A stretch of 12,523 bases of DNA. It comes from an uncultured bacterium (GTDB lineage: Bacteria > Armatimonadota > Zipacnadia > Zipacnadales > Zipacnadaceae). The position numbers were made by a program, and so were the translations under genes. The stretch covers positions 1 through 12,523 of the forward strand of contig CALFVE010000182.1 in NCBI GenBank assembly GCA_937928475.1, in the 5' to 3' direction. The notes under the pieces were generated by a model. It did not search any database. It was not told where the DNA came from and saw nothing but the letters and a program-made list of their open reading frames with translations. Each line of letters begins with the position of its first letter. The stretch's first letter is position 1. Positions 1-7,306 of the stretch are shown in pieces.

Positions 1-1231
1 GCTGGGGCTGCGTGAGTGCCTCTCTGTCAGTCAGGAAGACCTCCCCGGAACCCTCCAGGAGATCGCCGTCCACCCCTGCGTTCAGGAAGCCCTGCTGCTT
101 TCCACGTGCAACCGCACCGAACTGTATGCGGTCGTTGAGGCAGGGGAAGAATGGCCCGTGGTGCTCAGCAGGCTGCTGCTGCGGGACCGGCAAGCCGCTG
201 CTGAGGAGGCGGGAGCCGCGCTGTATTGCCACGCCGGGGAGGCCGCCGCCTGCCATCTCTTCCGGGTAGCCGCCGGTCTCGACTCCATGGTGCTGGGCGA
301 GGTGGAGATTGTCCATCAGGTCAAACAGGCCGCCCGCATCGCCGCCGAGGTGGGAACAGCGGGCACCGTCCTGGTCCGGCTGACTGAGAAAGCCCTGGCA
401 GCCAGCAAGCGGGCGCGAACCGAGGCGGGCTACGACGAGTCCGGCCTGTCGGTGGCCTCCCGGGCCGTCGCCGTCTGCAAGCAGATGTTCCCCGACTTGA
501 GCCGGCTTACCGTGCTAGTGGTGGGCGCCGGCGAGACGGCGCAGTTGGCTGTGCACTGCCTGATCAGCAAGGGAGTGCGTCGCGTGCTTATCGCCAACCG
601 CACCCTGGAAAAGGCCCAGCGTCTCGCCGAACTCACCGGCGGGGAGGCCCTGCCTTTTTCTCAGTTCCCTCGCTACCTGGGCGAAGCCGACGTGATCATC
701 TGCTGCACCTCGAGTCCGCGCCACCTGCTCACCGTTTCCGATCTGCGCCCGATCGTGGGCGAGCGGGAGGGGCGCCCTTTGCTGGTCGTGGACTTGGCCG
801 TCCCCCGCAACGTGGATCCGGCGGCGGGTACTCTTCCGGGTTTGCGCTTGCTCAACATTGACAACATGCAGGGCCCCGCGGAGCCGACGGGCGCTCAGCG
901 GCAGGAGAAAATCCGCCTAGCCACCAGCCTGGTGGAAGAAGAGGCCCGCGAGTTCGGGCAATGGTTGCGCGCGCGGGCGGCGGCCTCGACCATTCGCGAC
1001 CTGCAACAGCATCTGGAGCAACTGCGCGCGGAGATCGCCGCCGAGATGACCGCCGCCCTCGGCGGCTCCGCCAATGGCTGCCGCGAGATTGTGGATCGCT
1101 TCACCCGGCGACTGACCCGGAGTTTCCTGCGACAACCCATCTGCAATCTGAAGCAATTGGCGGAAGACGAGGAAGCCGATTTGCACCTGCAGATCGCCCG
1201 ACGACTTTTCGGTCTGGGAGCGGACAGATGA
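1..1231 (+). CDS. hemA: Glutamyl-tRNA reductase, 5'-truncated by the window edge
   Basis: Catalyses NADPH-dependent reduction of glutamyl-tRNA(Glu) to glutamate-1-semialdehyde, the first committed step of C5-pathway tetrapyrrole synthesis in the cytoplasm. The reading frame is open from base 2. The visible 409 residues carry the family signature STCNRTE with the catalytic Cys (visible residue 36), GLDSMVLGE, the nucleotide-binding VVGAGETAQL and a following NRT, then a helical C-terminal dimerisation region. In E. coli HemA the catalytic Cys is residue 50, so about 14 N-terminal residues lie outside the window. The stop codon overlaps the next gene's ATG (ATGA), which suggests translational coupling. 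hemC, a common neighbour of hemA, does not follow it here. The family call is secure; only the start is missing. Confidence 0.97.
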   Translation, partial: LGLRECLSVSQEDLPGTLQEIAVHPCVQEALLLSTCNRTELYAVVEAGEEWPVVLSRLLLRDRQAAAEEAGAALYCHAGEAAACHLFRVAAGLDSMVLGEVEIVHQVKQAARIAAEVGTAGTVLVRLTEKALAASKRARTEAGYDESGLSVASRAVAVCKQMFPDLSRLTVLVVGAGETAQLAVHCLISKGVRRVLIANRTLEKAQRLAELTGGEALPFSQFPRYLGEADVIICCTSSPRHLLTVSDLRPIVGEREGRPLLVVDLAVPRNVDPAAGTLPGLRLLNIDNMQGPAEPTGAQRQEKIRLATSLVEEEAREFGQWLRARAAASTIRDLQQHLEQLRAEIAAEMTAALGGSANGCREIVDRFTRRLTRSFLRQPICNLKQLAEDEEADLHLQIARRLFGLGADR

Positions 1232-2817
1232 GCATCCCTGAGTTTTCACCGGGGACGCGCCCGGAGGCGATCGGGCGAGTCTACCTTGTCGGGGCCGGAC
1301 CCGGCGATCCGGGGCTGCTCACGCTGCGAGGGCGGGCGTGCCTGCAAGAGGCCGAGGTTGTGCTGTACGACCGGCTGGCCTCCGAGGAATTGCTGGCCTG
1401 GGCCCCCAAGGACGCCGAACGGATCGCAGTCGGCAAGGCCCCCGGCGCTCACCTGGTCTCGCAGGACCAGATCAATGCTCTGCTCATCCAGAGGGCAAGC
1501 GCGGGCCGAACTGTGGTGAGACTCAAAGGCGGCGATCCCTTTCTCCTGGGGCGGGGGGGAGAGGAAGCCCTGGCGCTACAGGCGGCGGGCATACCCTTTG
1601 AGGTGGTCCCCGGCGTGTCCTCCGCACTGGCTGCCCCCGGCATGGCGGGCATTCCCGTCACCCACCGGGGGCTGGCTTCCTCTGTCGCGATCGTCACCGG
1701 TCGCGAAGGCGAGGCCGCACCGGCAGAAGGCGTGGACTGGGAGCGGCTGGCGGGTGCCGTGGACACCATTGTCATTCTCATGGGCGTCGCCGGCCTTCGC
1801 GGCATTTGCGACCGCCTGCGGCGGGGTGGACTTCCGCCGGACACGCCGGTGGCCTTCGTGGAGCGAGGGACGACCCCGCAGCAGCGGTCGCTGCGCACTA
1901 CCCTGGGCGCGGCGGCAGAGCAGGCGGAGGCCGCCGGCCTCGCCGCGCCGGCGGTGATCGTGGTCGGGGAAGTAGCCCAGTTGACCGATTCGCTCAACTG
2001 GTTCGAGCGGCTGCCCCTGAAAGGAAAGAGGGTGCTGCTGCTCCGCCCGGAGGCCCAGGCGCGGGAACTCAGCGCTCGGCTTCGGCAACTGGGTGCGGAG
2101 CCCATCGAGATCCCGGCCATCGAGATAGCCCCCCCCGCAGATCCCGCCGCCCTCGACGCCGCCCTTGCTGAGGTGCCCCATGCCGATTGGCTGGTCTTCA
2201 CCAGCACTAATGCCGTGTCCGCCGTGGTCTCCCGCTTGCTGGAGACCGGCCTGGACCTTCGGGCCCTAGTCGGCCCCAGGATCGCCGCGGTGGGCGCGCG
2301 TACGGCACTGGCTCTGCGCGACCTGTCTTTGCGCGTGGACCTGGTGCCCGCCGAGTTCACCACCGCAGCGCTGGCGCAGGAACTTATCCAGGAGGGAGTG
2401 CGGGGCAAGTCGGTGGTGATTCCCCGCTCGGCCCAGGGCAGCGACCTGCTCAGCGATGAGTTGCGGAGGGCAGGAGCGCGAGTACATGTAGCGGCTGCTT
2501 ACCGTACCCTGCCGGCCCTCAGCAACGCCGAGCGGCTGCGCGACCTGGCCACCGGCGGGCGCCTGGATGCGGTGGTCTTCACCAGTTCTTCATGTGTGCA
2601 GAGTTTCGTGATGGCGGTCGGATCCCCGCGCCTGGCCAGGCTGCGCGAGGGGGTCGTCATCGCCGCCATCGGGCCTTTCACCGCTGAGGCCTGCCGCGTG
2701 GTCGGGCTGGAGCCGACTGTGGTGGCGAAGGAGTCTTCGGCGGCAGGCATTGCCGAGGCGCTGGTGGCCGCCTTCACTCGGGAAGAATCACCCACCGCGG
2801 AGGTGGTGATGAGGTGA
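1228..2817 (+). CDS. cobA-hemD: Fused uroporphyrinogen-III C-methyltransferase / uroporphyrinogen-III synthase
   Basis: A 529-residue bifunctional enzyme. The N-terminal SUMT domain (about residues 15-255) methylates uroporphyrinogen III at C2 and C7 with SAM to give precorrin-2. It shows VGAGPGDPG (21-29), KGGDPF (100-105), VPGVSSA (127-133), GIPVTHRG (141-148) and VTGRE (156-160). The C-terminal HemD domain (about 262-520) cyclises hydroxymethylbilane to uroporphyrinogen III; visible marks are KGKRVLLLRP, WLVFTSTNAV, VVIPR and VVFTSSS. The fusion therefore makes uroporphyrinogen III and sends it towards siroheme, consistent with the siroheme-to-haem gene that follows. The ATG at 1228 was chosen because it overlaps the hemA stop and sits just before the SUMT domain; the frame stays open upstream, but that part lies inside hemA. 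No CysG-like dehydrogenase/ferrochelatase domain is present. Confidence 0.95.
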   Translation: MSIPEFSPGTRPEAIGRVYLVGAGPGDPGLLTLRGRACLQEAEVVLYDRLASEELLAWAPKDAERIAVGKAPGAHLVSQDQINALLIQRASAGRTVVRLKGGDPFLLGRGGEEALALQAAGIPFEVVPGVSSALAAPGMAGIPVTHRGLASSVAIVTGREGEAAPAEGVDWERLAGAVDTIVILMGVAGLRGICDRLRRGGLPPDTPVAFVERGTTPQQRSLRTTLGAAAEQAEAAGLAAPAVIVVGEVAQLTDSLNWFERLPLKGKRVLLLRPEAQARELSARLRQLGAEPIEIPAIEIAPPADPAALDAALAEVPHADWLVFTSTNAVSAVVSRLLETGLDLRALVGPRIAAVGARTALALRDLSLRVDLVPAEFTTAALAQELIQEGVRGKSVVIPRSAQGSDLLSDELRRAGARVHVAAAYRTLPALSNAERLRDLATGGRLDAVVFTSSSCVQSFVMAVGSPRLARLREGVVIAAIGPFTAEACRVVGLEPTVVAKESSAAGIAEALVAAFTREESPTAEVVMR

Positions 2818-4001
2818 TCGGCTGCACCAAGCTGCTGTGCGAGTGGGCCTCAGTTTCTGCGGCGCTGCACCAGGAAGTGGCGATGGCGGAGCCGCACCTG
2901 ATGCAGTTCTGCAACCACCTGCCGCCGCTCGTAGTCTGGAACATCACTCGCCGCTGCAACCTGGCCTGCCGGCACTGTTACCTAGATGCTCAGGACTGCG
3001 CCGGGCCGGAACTGACTACCGCGCAAGCGCAGGAGTTCATCGCCGATCTGGGCCGGATGGGGGTGCCGGTGCTGCTGCTGTCCGGCGGGGAGCCGCTGCT
3101 GCGGCCTGATCTGCTGGAGTTGGTGGCGACCGCCGCGGCTCATGGGGTGCGCCCGGTTCTCTCCACTAACGGGACTCTGATCACCCCAGAGGTGGCGCGA
3201 GACCTGCGGGAGGCTGGCCTGAGATATGTCGGGGTGAGTCTGGATGGTTTGGCCGGGACCCATGACCACTTCCGGGGGGAGCGCGGCGCTTTTCAGGCGG
3301 CGGTGCAGGGGCTGGAGAATACTCGGGCCCAGGGACTGCCCACCGGAGTGCGCTTCACCCTCAACGCCCACAACTACCAAGACTTGGGGCCGCTGCTCGA
3401 CTTCGTGCGCGACCGGGGTATCCCTCGTTTCTGCATGTACCACCTGGTGTATGCGGGGCGAGGCGACGCGGGAATGGACCTGCGGCCAGAGCAGAGCCGA
3501 GCGGTGATCGAACTGATCATCGAGCGCACGCAGCGCTATCACCGCGAAGGCGCCGGCCTGGAGATCCTGACGGTGGACAACCCGGCGGACGGGGTGGTGA
3601 TCTGGGAGCACGTGTGGCGGGAGAATCATGAGCGCGCAGGTGAGGTGTACCGACTGCTGGCGCGGCATGGCGGCTGCTCGGCGGGAGTGAAGATCGCCAA
3701 CGTGGACCCGGAGGGGAACGTCCATCCCTGTCAGTTCTGGACGCAAGCCACGCTGGGCAACGTGAAGGAGCGCCCCCTCAGCGAAATCTGGTCCGACGAC
3801 AGCCATCCCTTGCTGGCCGCCCTGCGCAACCGCGAGGCGCACCTGCAAGGGCGCTGCGGCGAATGCGCGCATCGCCAAGTCTGCGGAGGGTGTCGGGTGC
3901 GCGCCCTGGCGGTGTCGGGCGAGGTCTGGGCGGAGGACCCGGCATGCTATCTGACCGTCGCCGAACGGCAGAGGTGCCCCGCGGCGATTCAGGTGGCGTA
4001 G
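2814..4001 (+). CDS. ahbC: Radical SAM/SPASM protein, AhbC/NirJ-like (siroheme-to-haem pathway)
   Basis: Probable 12,18-didecarboxysiroheme deacetylase, which converts acetate side chains to methyl groups in the siroheme-dependent haem pathway. The 395-residue protein has the radical SAM cluster motif CxxxCxxC at C48, C52 and C55, a GGEP motif (91-94) and a SPASM domain with Cys at 288, 306, 348, 351, 357, 360 and 378. The segment FCMYHLVYAGRG (207-218) resembles AhbC/NirJ proteins as I recall them. The GTG start at 2814 overlaps the previous stop (GTGA), follows GGAGGTG and gives an N-terminus (MIGCTKLLC) like that of AhbC/NirJ relatives. An ATG at 2883 with weaker support would remove 23 residues. 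NirJ of haem d1 synthesis is the main alternative, but no other nir gene is visible. AhbD is less likely given the N-terminus and the YHLVYAGRG segment. Confidence 0.85.
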   Translation: MIGCTKLLCEWASVSAALHQEVAMAEPHLMQFCNHLPPLVVWNITRRCNLACRHCYLDAQDCAGPELTTAQAQEFIADLGRMGVPVLLLSGGEPLLRPDLLELVATAAAHGVRPVLSTNGTLITPEVARDLREAGLRYVGVSLDGLAGTHDHFRGERGAFQAAVQGLENTRAQGLPTGVRFTLNAHNYQDLGPLLDFVRDRGIPRFCMYHLVYAGRGDAGMDLRPEQSRAVIELIIERTQRYHREGAGLEILTVDNPADGVVIWEHVWRENHERAGEVYRLLARHGGCSAGVKIANVDPEGNVHPCQFWTQATLGNVKERPLSEIWSDDSHPLLAALRNREAHLQGRCGECAHRQVCGGCRVRALAVSGEVWAEDPACYLTVAERQRCPAAIQVA

Positions 4002-4033
4002 GCGGCTCAGACGGTTGGGGACCGGGCGCTGCG

Positions 4034-4045
4034 TTCGCTTGCGAA
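4034..4045. promoter_or_regulatory. Short perfect inverted repeat before the cytochrome genes (possible operator)
   Basis: TTCGC-TT-GCGAA is a perfect 5-base inverted repeat with a 2-base spacer, in the 73-base gap between the haem gene and the decahaem cytochrome, about 30 bases before the latter's start. It is too short, and lacks a T run, to be a convincing terminator. It could be a dimeric repressor or activator site marking a second transcription start, but I see no clear -35/-10 pair and arms this short can occur by chance. Confidence 0.2.
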
Positions 4046-4074
4046 GTACCAACCCACGCACAGGGAGCGTTACC

Positions 4075-4995
4075 ATGAAGACCGTGCAGAACCGGCTGAA
4101 GATACCGCACTGGTCAGTGGCCGTGGCCATGGTGGGGCTGCTCCTCACCGGCGTCAAGACCGGCTTCGAGGCGGAGTCGGCAGAACCGGCGCCGCCTGCC
4201 GCCGAGGCTGGGTCCGTTGCCGAGCCAGCCGCGGCCACCGCCAGTTACCTGGGCAGTGATGCCTGTGCCGCCTGTCACCAGGAGGTGCGCGACGCCCTCC
4301 AGCAAAGCATGCACGGCGCGGCGCTGAGCGGAGCCGAGGCGGCGGGAAGAGGCCACCAGTGCGAGGGCTGTCACGGCGCAGGCTCCTTGCACGCCGAAGA
4401 TCCCACCGCCGCAAACCTCTCTGCGGCCCTCAAAGAGAGGGCGCGCAGTGGGGCCGGCTGCCTGAGTTGCCATAACACGCGGGTTTCGCCGGTCGGCTGG
4501 CAGGGGAGCGAGCACAGGCGCGGGGAGGTGCTCTGCCTCGACTGCCACGGGCAGCCGGACCAGCCCCACGCCGACCTCGAGCGGCGGCCCTCTTCCGACG
4601 CGTGTGTGGCCTGCCACGGGGAAAAGCGGGCCCAGGTGGAGATGCCCTCGCATCATCCTCTCCGCGAAGGGCGCGTCGCTTGCGCCGATTGTCATGACCC
4701 CCACCGCGCCGCGGGGCGCGAGATGAACCGCGAGGTCTGCGTCTCCTGTCACGCCAACCGGCGCGGTCCTTTCCTGTTCGAGCACGGCGCCATCTCTGGC
4801 GATTTGACGGAGGGGTGCCTGGACTGTCATCTGCCGCACGGTGCGCCCAACGCGCGCCTGCTCAGACTTGCCAACCGAGGGCTGTGCCTGCAGTGCCACG
4901 CCGACAAGGGCGCGCACTTCCCCGGCACGGTCTGCTGGGATTGCCACCAGGGCCTACACGGCTCCAACAGCAGCCCCCTGCTGTTCACCCCGTAG
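4075..4995 (+). CDS. Decahaem c-type cytochrome, DmsE/MtrA/PioA family
   Basis: Predicted periplasmic electron carrier that plugs an outer-membrane barrel and moves electrons through it. The 306-residue protein has an N-terminal hydrophobic export segment (about 13-26), a low-complexity Ala/Pro/Glu linker, then ten CxxCH sites with first Cys at 64, 96, 129, 154, 177, 203, 222, 248, 271 and 287. Haem number, size (MtrA is about 333 residues) and the C-terminal pattern RGPFLFEHG...CLDCHLPHG fit the DmsE/MtrA family. The ATG at 4075 follows AGGGAG by about 8 bases; an in-frame ATG at 4015 would precede the export signal and has no clear ribosome site. It lies 47 bases before the predicted barrel gene, the classic MtrA-MtrB pairing. 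The same family also serves extracellular DMSO reductases (DmsE) and iron oxidation (PioA), so the direction of electron flow is not settled by sequence. Confidence 0.9.
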   Translation: MKTVQNRLKIPHWSVAVAMVGLLLTGVKTGFEAESAEPAPPAAEAGSVAEPAAATASYLGSDACAACHQEVRDALQQSMHGAALSGAEAAGRGHQCEGCHGAGSLHAEDPTAANLSAALKERARSGAGCLSCHNTRVSPVGWQGSEHRRGEVLCLDCHGQPDQPHADLERRPSSDACVACHGEKRAQVEMPSHHPLREGRVACADCHDPHRAAGREMNREVCVSCHANRRGPFLFEHGAISGDLTEGCLDCHLPHGAPNARLLRLANRGLCLQCHADKGAHFPGTVCWDCHQGLHGSNSSPLLFTP

Positions 4996-5030
4996 TCAGG
5001 CGGTTTCAGAGGTTTCCCGATTTGCGGCTC

Positions 5031-5037
5031 GGAGGAG
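5031..5037 (+). promoter_or_regulatory. Strong ribosome binding site fixing the barrel gene start
   Basis: GGAGGAG lies 5 bases before the ATG at 5043. It decides this start over upstream in-frame codons that overlap the decahaem gene and would put a non-export sequence before the signal peptide. Confidence 0.75.
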
Positions 5038-5042
5038 ACACC

Positions 5043-6785
5043 ATGCGCCAGTTATCTTTGCTGCGGATGTTGGGCTTGCTAACGGTAGCCGGGCTCCTGC
5101 TGGGACTAGAGTCCCTGGGGGCGGCGGAGCCGGAGGCGGGGTACTTGCCGGCGTCGCCGACTACCCCCCTGGGCGGTTCGATAGTTCACGGCCCGGGCCA
5201 CCCGACCCTGAATCCCACCAACCGCAACCTGTGCCGGCGATGCCACGACCAGAAGATGGAGGGGCTCACGGCAAGCGCCTGCTTCGGTTGCCACGTCCAG
5301 GTCGGCTGGGCCAATCTCAGTCTGGAGGGCAATCGGCGCCGCTACCAACAGTATGTGACACCTCCCACGGGGCTGTACCTGAGTGAGGCGGGCGTGCAGC
5401 GCTGGGAGGCCGACGGTGATCTGCTTCTAGACCTGCGAGTGCAGAATCCCTGGCAGGTGTCTGCCGCCGGCGACCTCTGGCTAGCCACCGGGAGCGGCGC
5501 AGTGCTGCGAGGCACCCAGCGACGCTCCGCCTTCTTCCCCGACTGGGAAGAGGGGACGGAGTCGCTGACGCGCCGCGATGGTCGCTACGACCTCACCGCC
5601 CCCCTGCGACACGGCGACTTGCGTTTCTCTTATCGGGAGGGCCAGGTGGCCCATCCCAGCGGCGCTCCCCAGGACACCTGGCGGGATCGCACGGCCGGAG
5701 GGGAGCTCGCTCTTCATGCAGGGAAATGGCAGGGACAGCTGACGTATCAAAGCGAGAGATTCTCGTTCCCGGAGGGCGGGCTTTTCAACGGGAACGCCAC
5801 CACGACACAACTGCGGGTGACCGCGCCCTCCTCCGAGCGGACCTTCGTGGAGGGGACGGCGGCGATGACCCGGACCTCGCTGGAGAGCCGTCGGGAAGCG
5901 CCCCGATCCTACCGCCTTGCCCTGCAAGGCGGGCAAGTGGTGAACCCCGATCTGACCTTGCGGGGCGAACTTGCCCGCTATCGGGTAACGCGGAGCCTCG
6001 CGCAGACTGCCTACGCCAAGGGCGGCTCAAATGCAGCCCTCTCGGCGCAGTATGGGGGCCTGTGGCGAACTACGCTCGAGGTCGGCGGCGGGCTGCGCAA
6101 CGTCGAGTACCTCGACCGCACCCAGAGGGAATCCGTTTCCGCCAACGTGCATAGTTGGTACGCCAAAGCCGTTACTCGCTTCTCCCGGGCCTTGCGGCTG
6201 AAGGCCGCGCAGACGCGCTGGTGGACGACCAACCGGCCGGTGGCCTTCGACCTGGGAGGAGACCCAGAGGCGCCCCTGGTGTGGTCCACCAAGATGGATC
6301 GGCGGGTCTCGCTCTCCTATGCTCCCGACTGGCGCCTGGGGATGACCGCGAGTTGGCGGGGTGTGGAGTGGGAGAACTCGAATTTCGCCAGCCGGACTTC
6401 CCTCATCGAACAGGCCTTCTTCGGCTGGTGGCTGCCCAGCGAGCGCCTGACCACCTATTGTAGCTTATTGCGGCAGGACTTTGGCCTGCGGGGGCCGTTC
6501 GCCGGGGGTCTGTACACCACCGACAACCGCACCTCGGTGGTGGGTGCTACCTACCAGTTCAGCCCTGCCTTGCTGGGAGAACTAGCCTTTACGAGGTCGG
6601 AGTCCCGGGGCGCGTTGGGCACCGACCAGCGCGTGCTCTCCGCCGGGCTGGCTCATCAGTGGCCGTCGGGTGATCGGCTCTCGGCGCGAGTGGTGCTGGA
6701 CGATTTCTGCACCTCGCAAGCGGCTCCTGACTTCAACTACGACGCCGACCGTTTTGAGTTGCGCTATACGAGGAGCGTTTTCTGA
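5043..6785 (+). CDS. MtrB/PioB-like outer-membrane beta-barrel with an N-terminal two-haem segment
   Basis: Predicted outer-membrane sheath for the decahaem cytochrome just upstream. The 580-residue product has a signal peptide (hydrophobic residues about 8-22, probable cleavage near AA-AEP at 27-30) and then two CxxCH motifs, CRRCH (64-68) and CFGCH (80-84). From about residue 95 to the end it shows the alternating polar/hydrophobic strands, aromatic residues and Gly-rich turns of a barrel, closing on a C-terminal Phe as BAM substrates usually do. Length is below that of Shewanella MtrB (about 700 residues), so probably fewer or shorter strands. The barrel call rests on pattern, gene order and C-terminus rather than a recognised motif. 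The two haem sites in the same chain are unusual and may extend the wire on the periplasmic side. Confidence 0.75.
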   Translation: MRQLSLLRMLGLLTVAGLLLGLESLGAAEPEAGYLPASPTTPLGGSIVHGPGHPTLNPTNRNLCRRCHDQKMEGLTASACFGCHVQVGWANLSLEGNRRRYQQYVTPPTGLYLSEAGVQRWEADGDLLLDLRVQNPWQVSAAGDLWLATGSGAVLRGTQRRSAFFPDWEEGTESLTRRDGRYDLTAPLRHGDLRFSYREGQVAHPSGAPQDTWRDRTAGGELALHAGKWQGQLTYQSERFSFPEGGLFNGNATTTQLRVTAPSSERTFVEGTAAMTRTSLESRREAPRSYRLALQGGQVVNPDLTLRGELARYRVTRSLAQTAYAKGGSNAALSAQYGGLWRTTLEVGGGLRNVEYLDRTQRESVSANVHSWYAKAVTRFSRALRLKAAQTRWWTTNRPVAFDLGGDPEAPLVWSTKMDRRVSLSYAPDWRLGMTASWRGVEWENSNFASRTSLIEQAFFGWWLPSERLTTYCSLLRQDFGLRGPFAGGLYTTDNRTSVVGATYQFSPALLGELAFTRSESRGALGTDQRVLSAGLAHQWPSGDRLSARVVLDDFCTSQAAPDFNYDADRFELRYTRSVF

Positions 6786-6883
6786 CCTGGGTCGCCCCGG
6801 GCAAGGGCGCACGGGCGAGGTAGGAAACGGCATGAGCCCATGGCCAGCGAGAGAATGACTAGAGAAAGGGCGGAGCAGCGGGC

Positions 6884-7297
6884 ATGACCCGCCGAGGATT
6901 TTTGGAGTGGCTGGTAGCCGCGCTGGCGGCGGTGGGGGGATTGCTGGCGTTGGCAGGACTCCTGGCCTATCTACGGCCTGGCGTCGAGGGGAGCTGGGGC
7001 GCGGTAGAGGTGGCCAAAGCCGCCGAGGTCCCGGAGGGCCAGGCGATCTCCGTGCCGTTCAAAGGATCAATAGTGCTGGTGATCCATCTCGGCGAGCGGT
7101 TTGTGGCCCTCTCGGGCCTCTGCACCCACGACGGGTGTTTGCTGCGCTGGGATGCGGAGAAGGGCCAGATCATCTGCCCTTGTGATCTGGGGGTGTTCGA
7201 CATCGAGGGCAACGTGGTCTCGGGGCTGGCGGGGCGGCCGCTGCCCAAGTTGCGAGTGAAGCGCGTCGGCGACCGGCTCTTGGTGGCGGAGCCTTAG
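6884..7297 (+). CDS. Rieske iron-sulfur protein with an altered cluster-binding motif
   Basis: Predicted high-potential electron acceptor of a cytochrome b complex, anchored in the inner membrane with its cluster outside. The 137-residue protein begins with a Tat-like TRRGFLE motif (2-8) running into one membrane helix (about 9-30). Box I is CTHDGC (80-85), giving Cys80 and His82 as ligands. Box II, normally CPCHGS, reads CPCDLG (98-103): Cys98 is kept, but the second His ligand is Asp101. The disulfide pair Cys85/Cys100 is retained. Codon 101 is GAT. The rest of the fold looks normal (FDIEGNVVSG, then RPLPKLRV). It sits 9 bases before the cytochrome b6-like gene, so it almost certainly belongs to that complex. 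Either the cluster uses an Asp ligand, or it is altered or absent; sequence cannot decide. Confidence 0.9.
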   Translation: MTRRGFLEWLVAALAAVGGLLALAGLLAYLRPGVEGSWGAVEVAKAAEVPEGQAISVPFKGSIVLVIHLGERFVALSGLCTHDGCLLRWDAEKGQIICPCDLGVFDIEGNVVSGLAGRPLPKLRVKRVGDRLLVAEP

Positions 7298-7306
7298 GGG
7301 GCGGCC

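Noticed and set aside
961..1227. Upstream extension of the cobA-hemD frame
   Set aside because: It lies within hemA in another frame and does not resemble SUMT; the ATG at 1228 fits the family start.
1449..2408. A 319-codon minus-strand open frame opposite cobA-hemD
   Set aside because: Low-complexity Arg/Ser/Ala composition and full overlap with a well-supported enzyme.
4002..4074. Junction gap checked for a rho-independent terminator or promoter
   Set aside because: Only the short 12-base inverted repeat was found, without a T run and with no recognisable promoter boxes.
2982..4238. A 418-codon open frame on the minus strand opposite the radical SAM gene
   Set aside because: The opposite strand encodes a protein with all expected radical SAM and SPASM cysteines. 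The minus frame has no recognisable domain and is typical of long antisense frames in GC-rich DNA.
6786..6883. 98-base gap before the Rieske gene, checked for a terminator, promoter or small gene
   Set aside because: No convincing hairpin with T run or -35/-10 pair. The ATG at 6831 opens only an 8-codon frame. A break between the conduit genes and the Rieske genes remains possible but is not supported.
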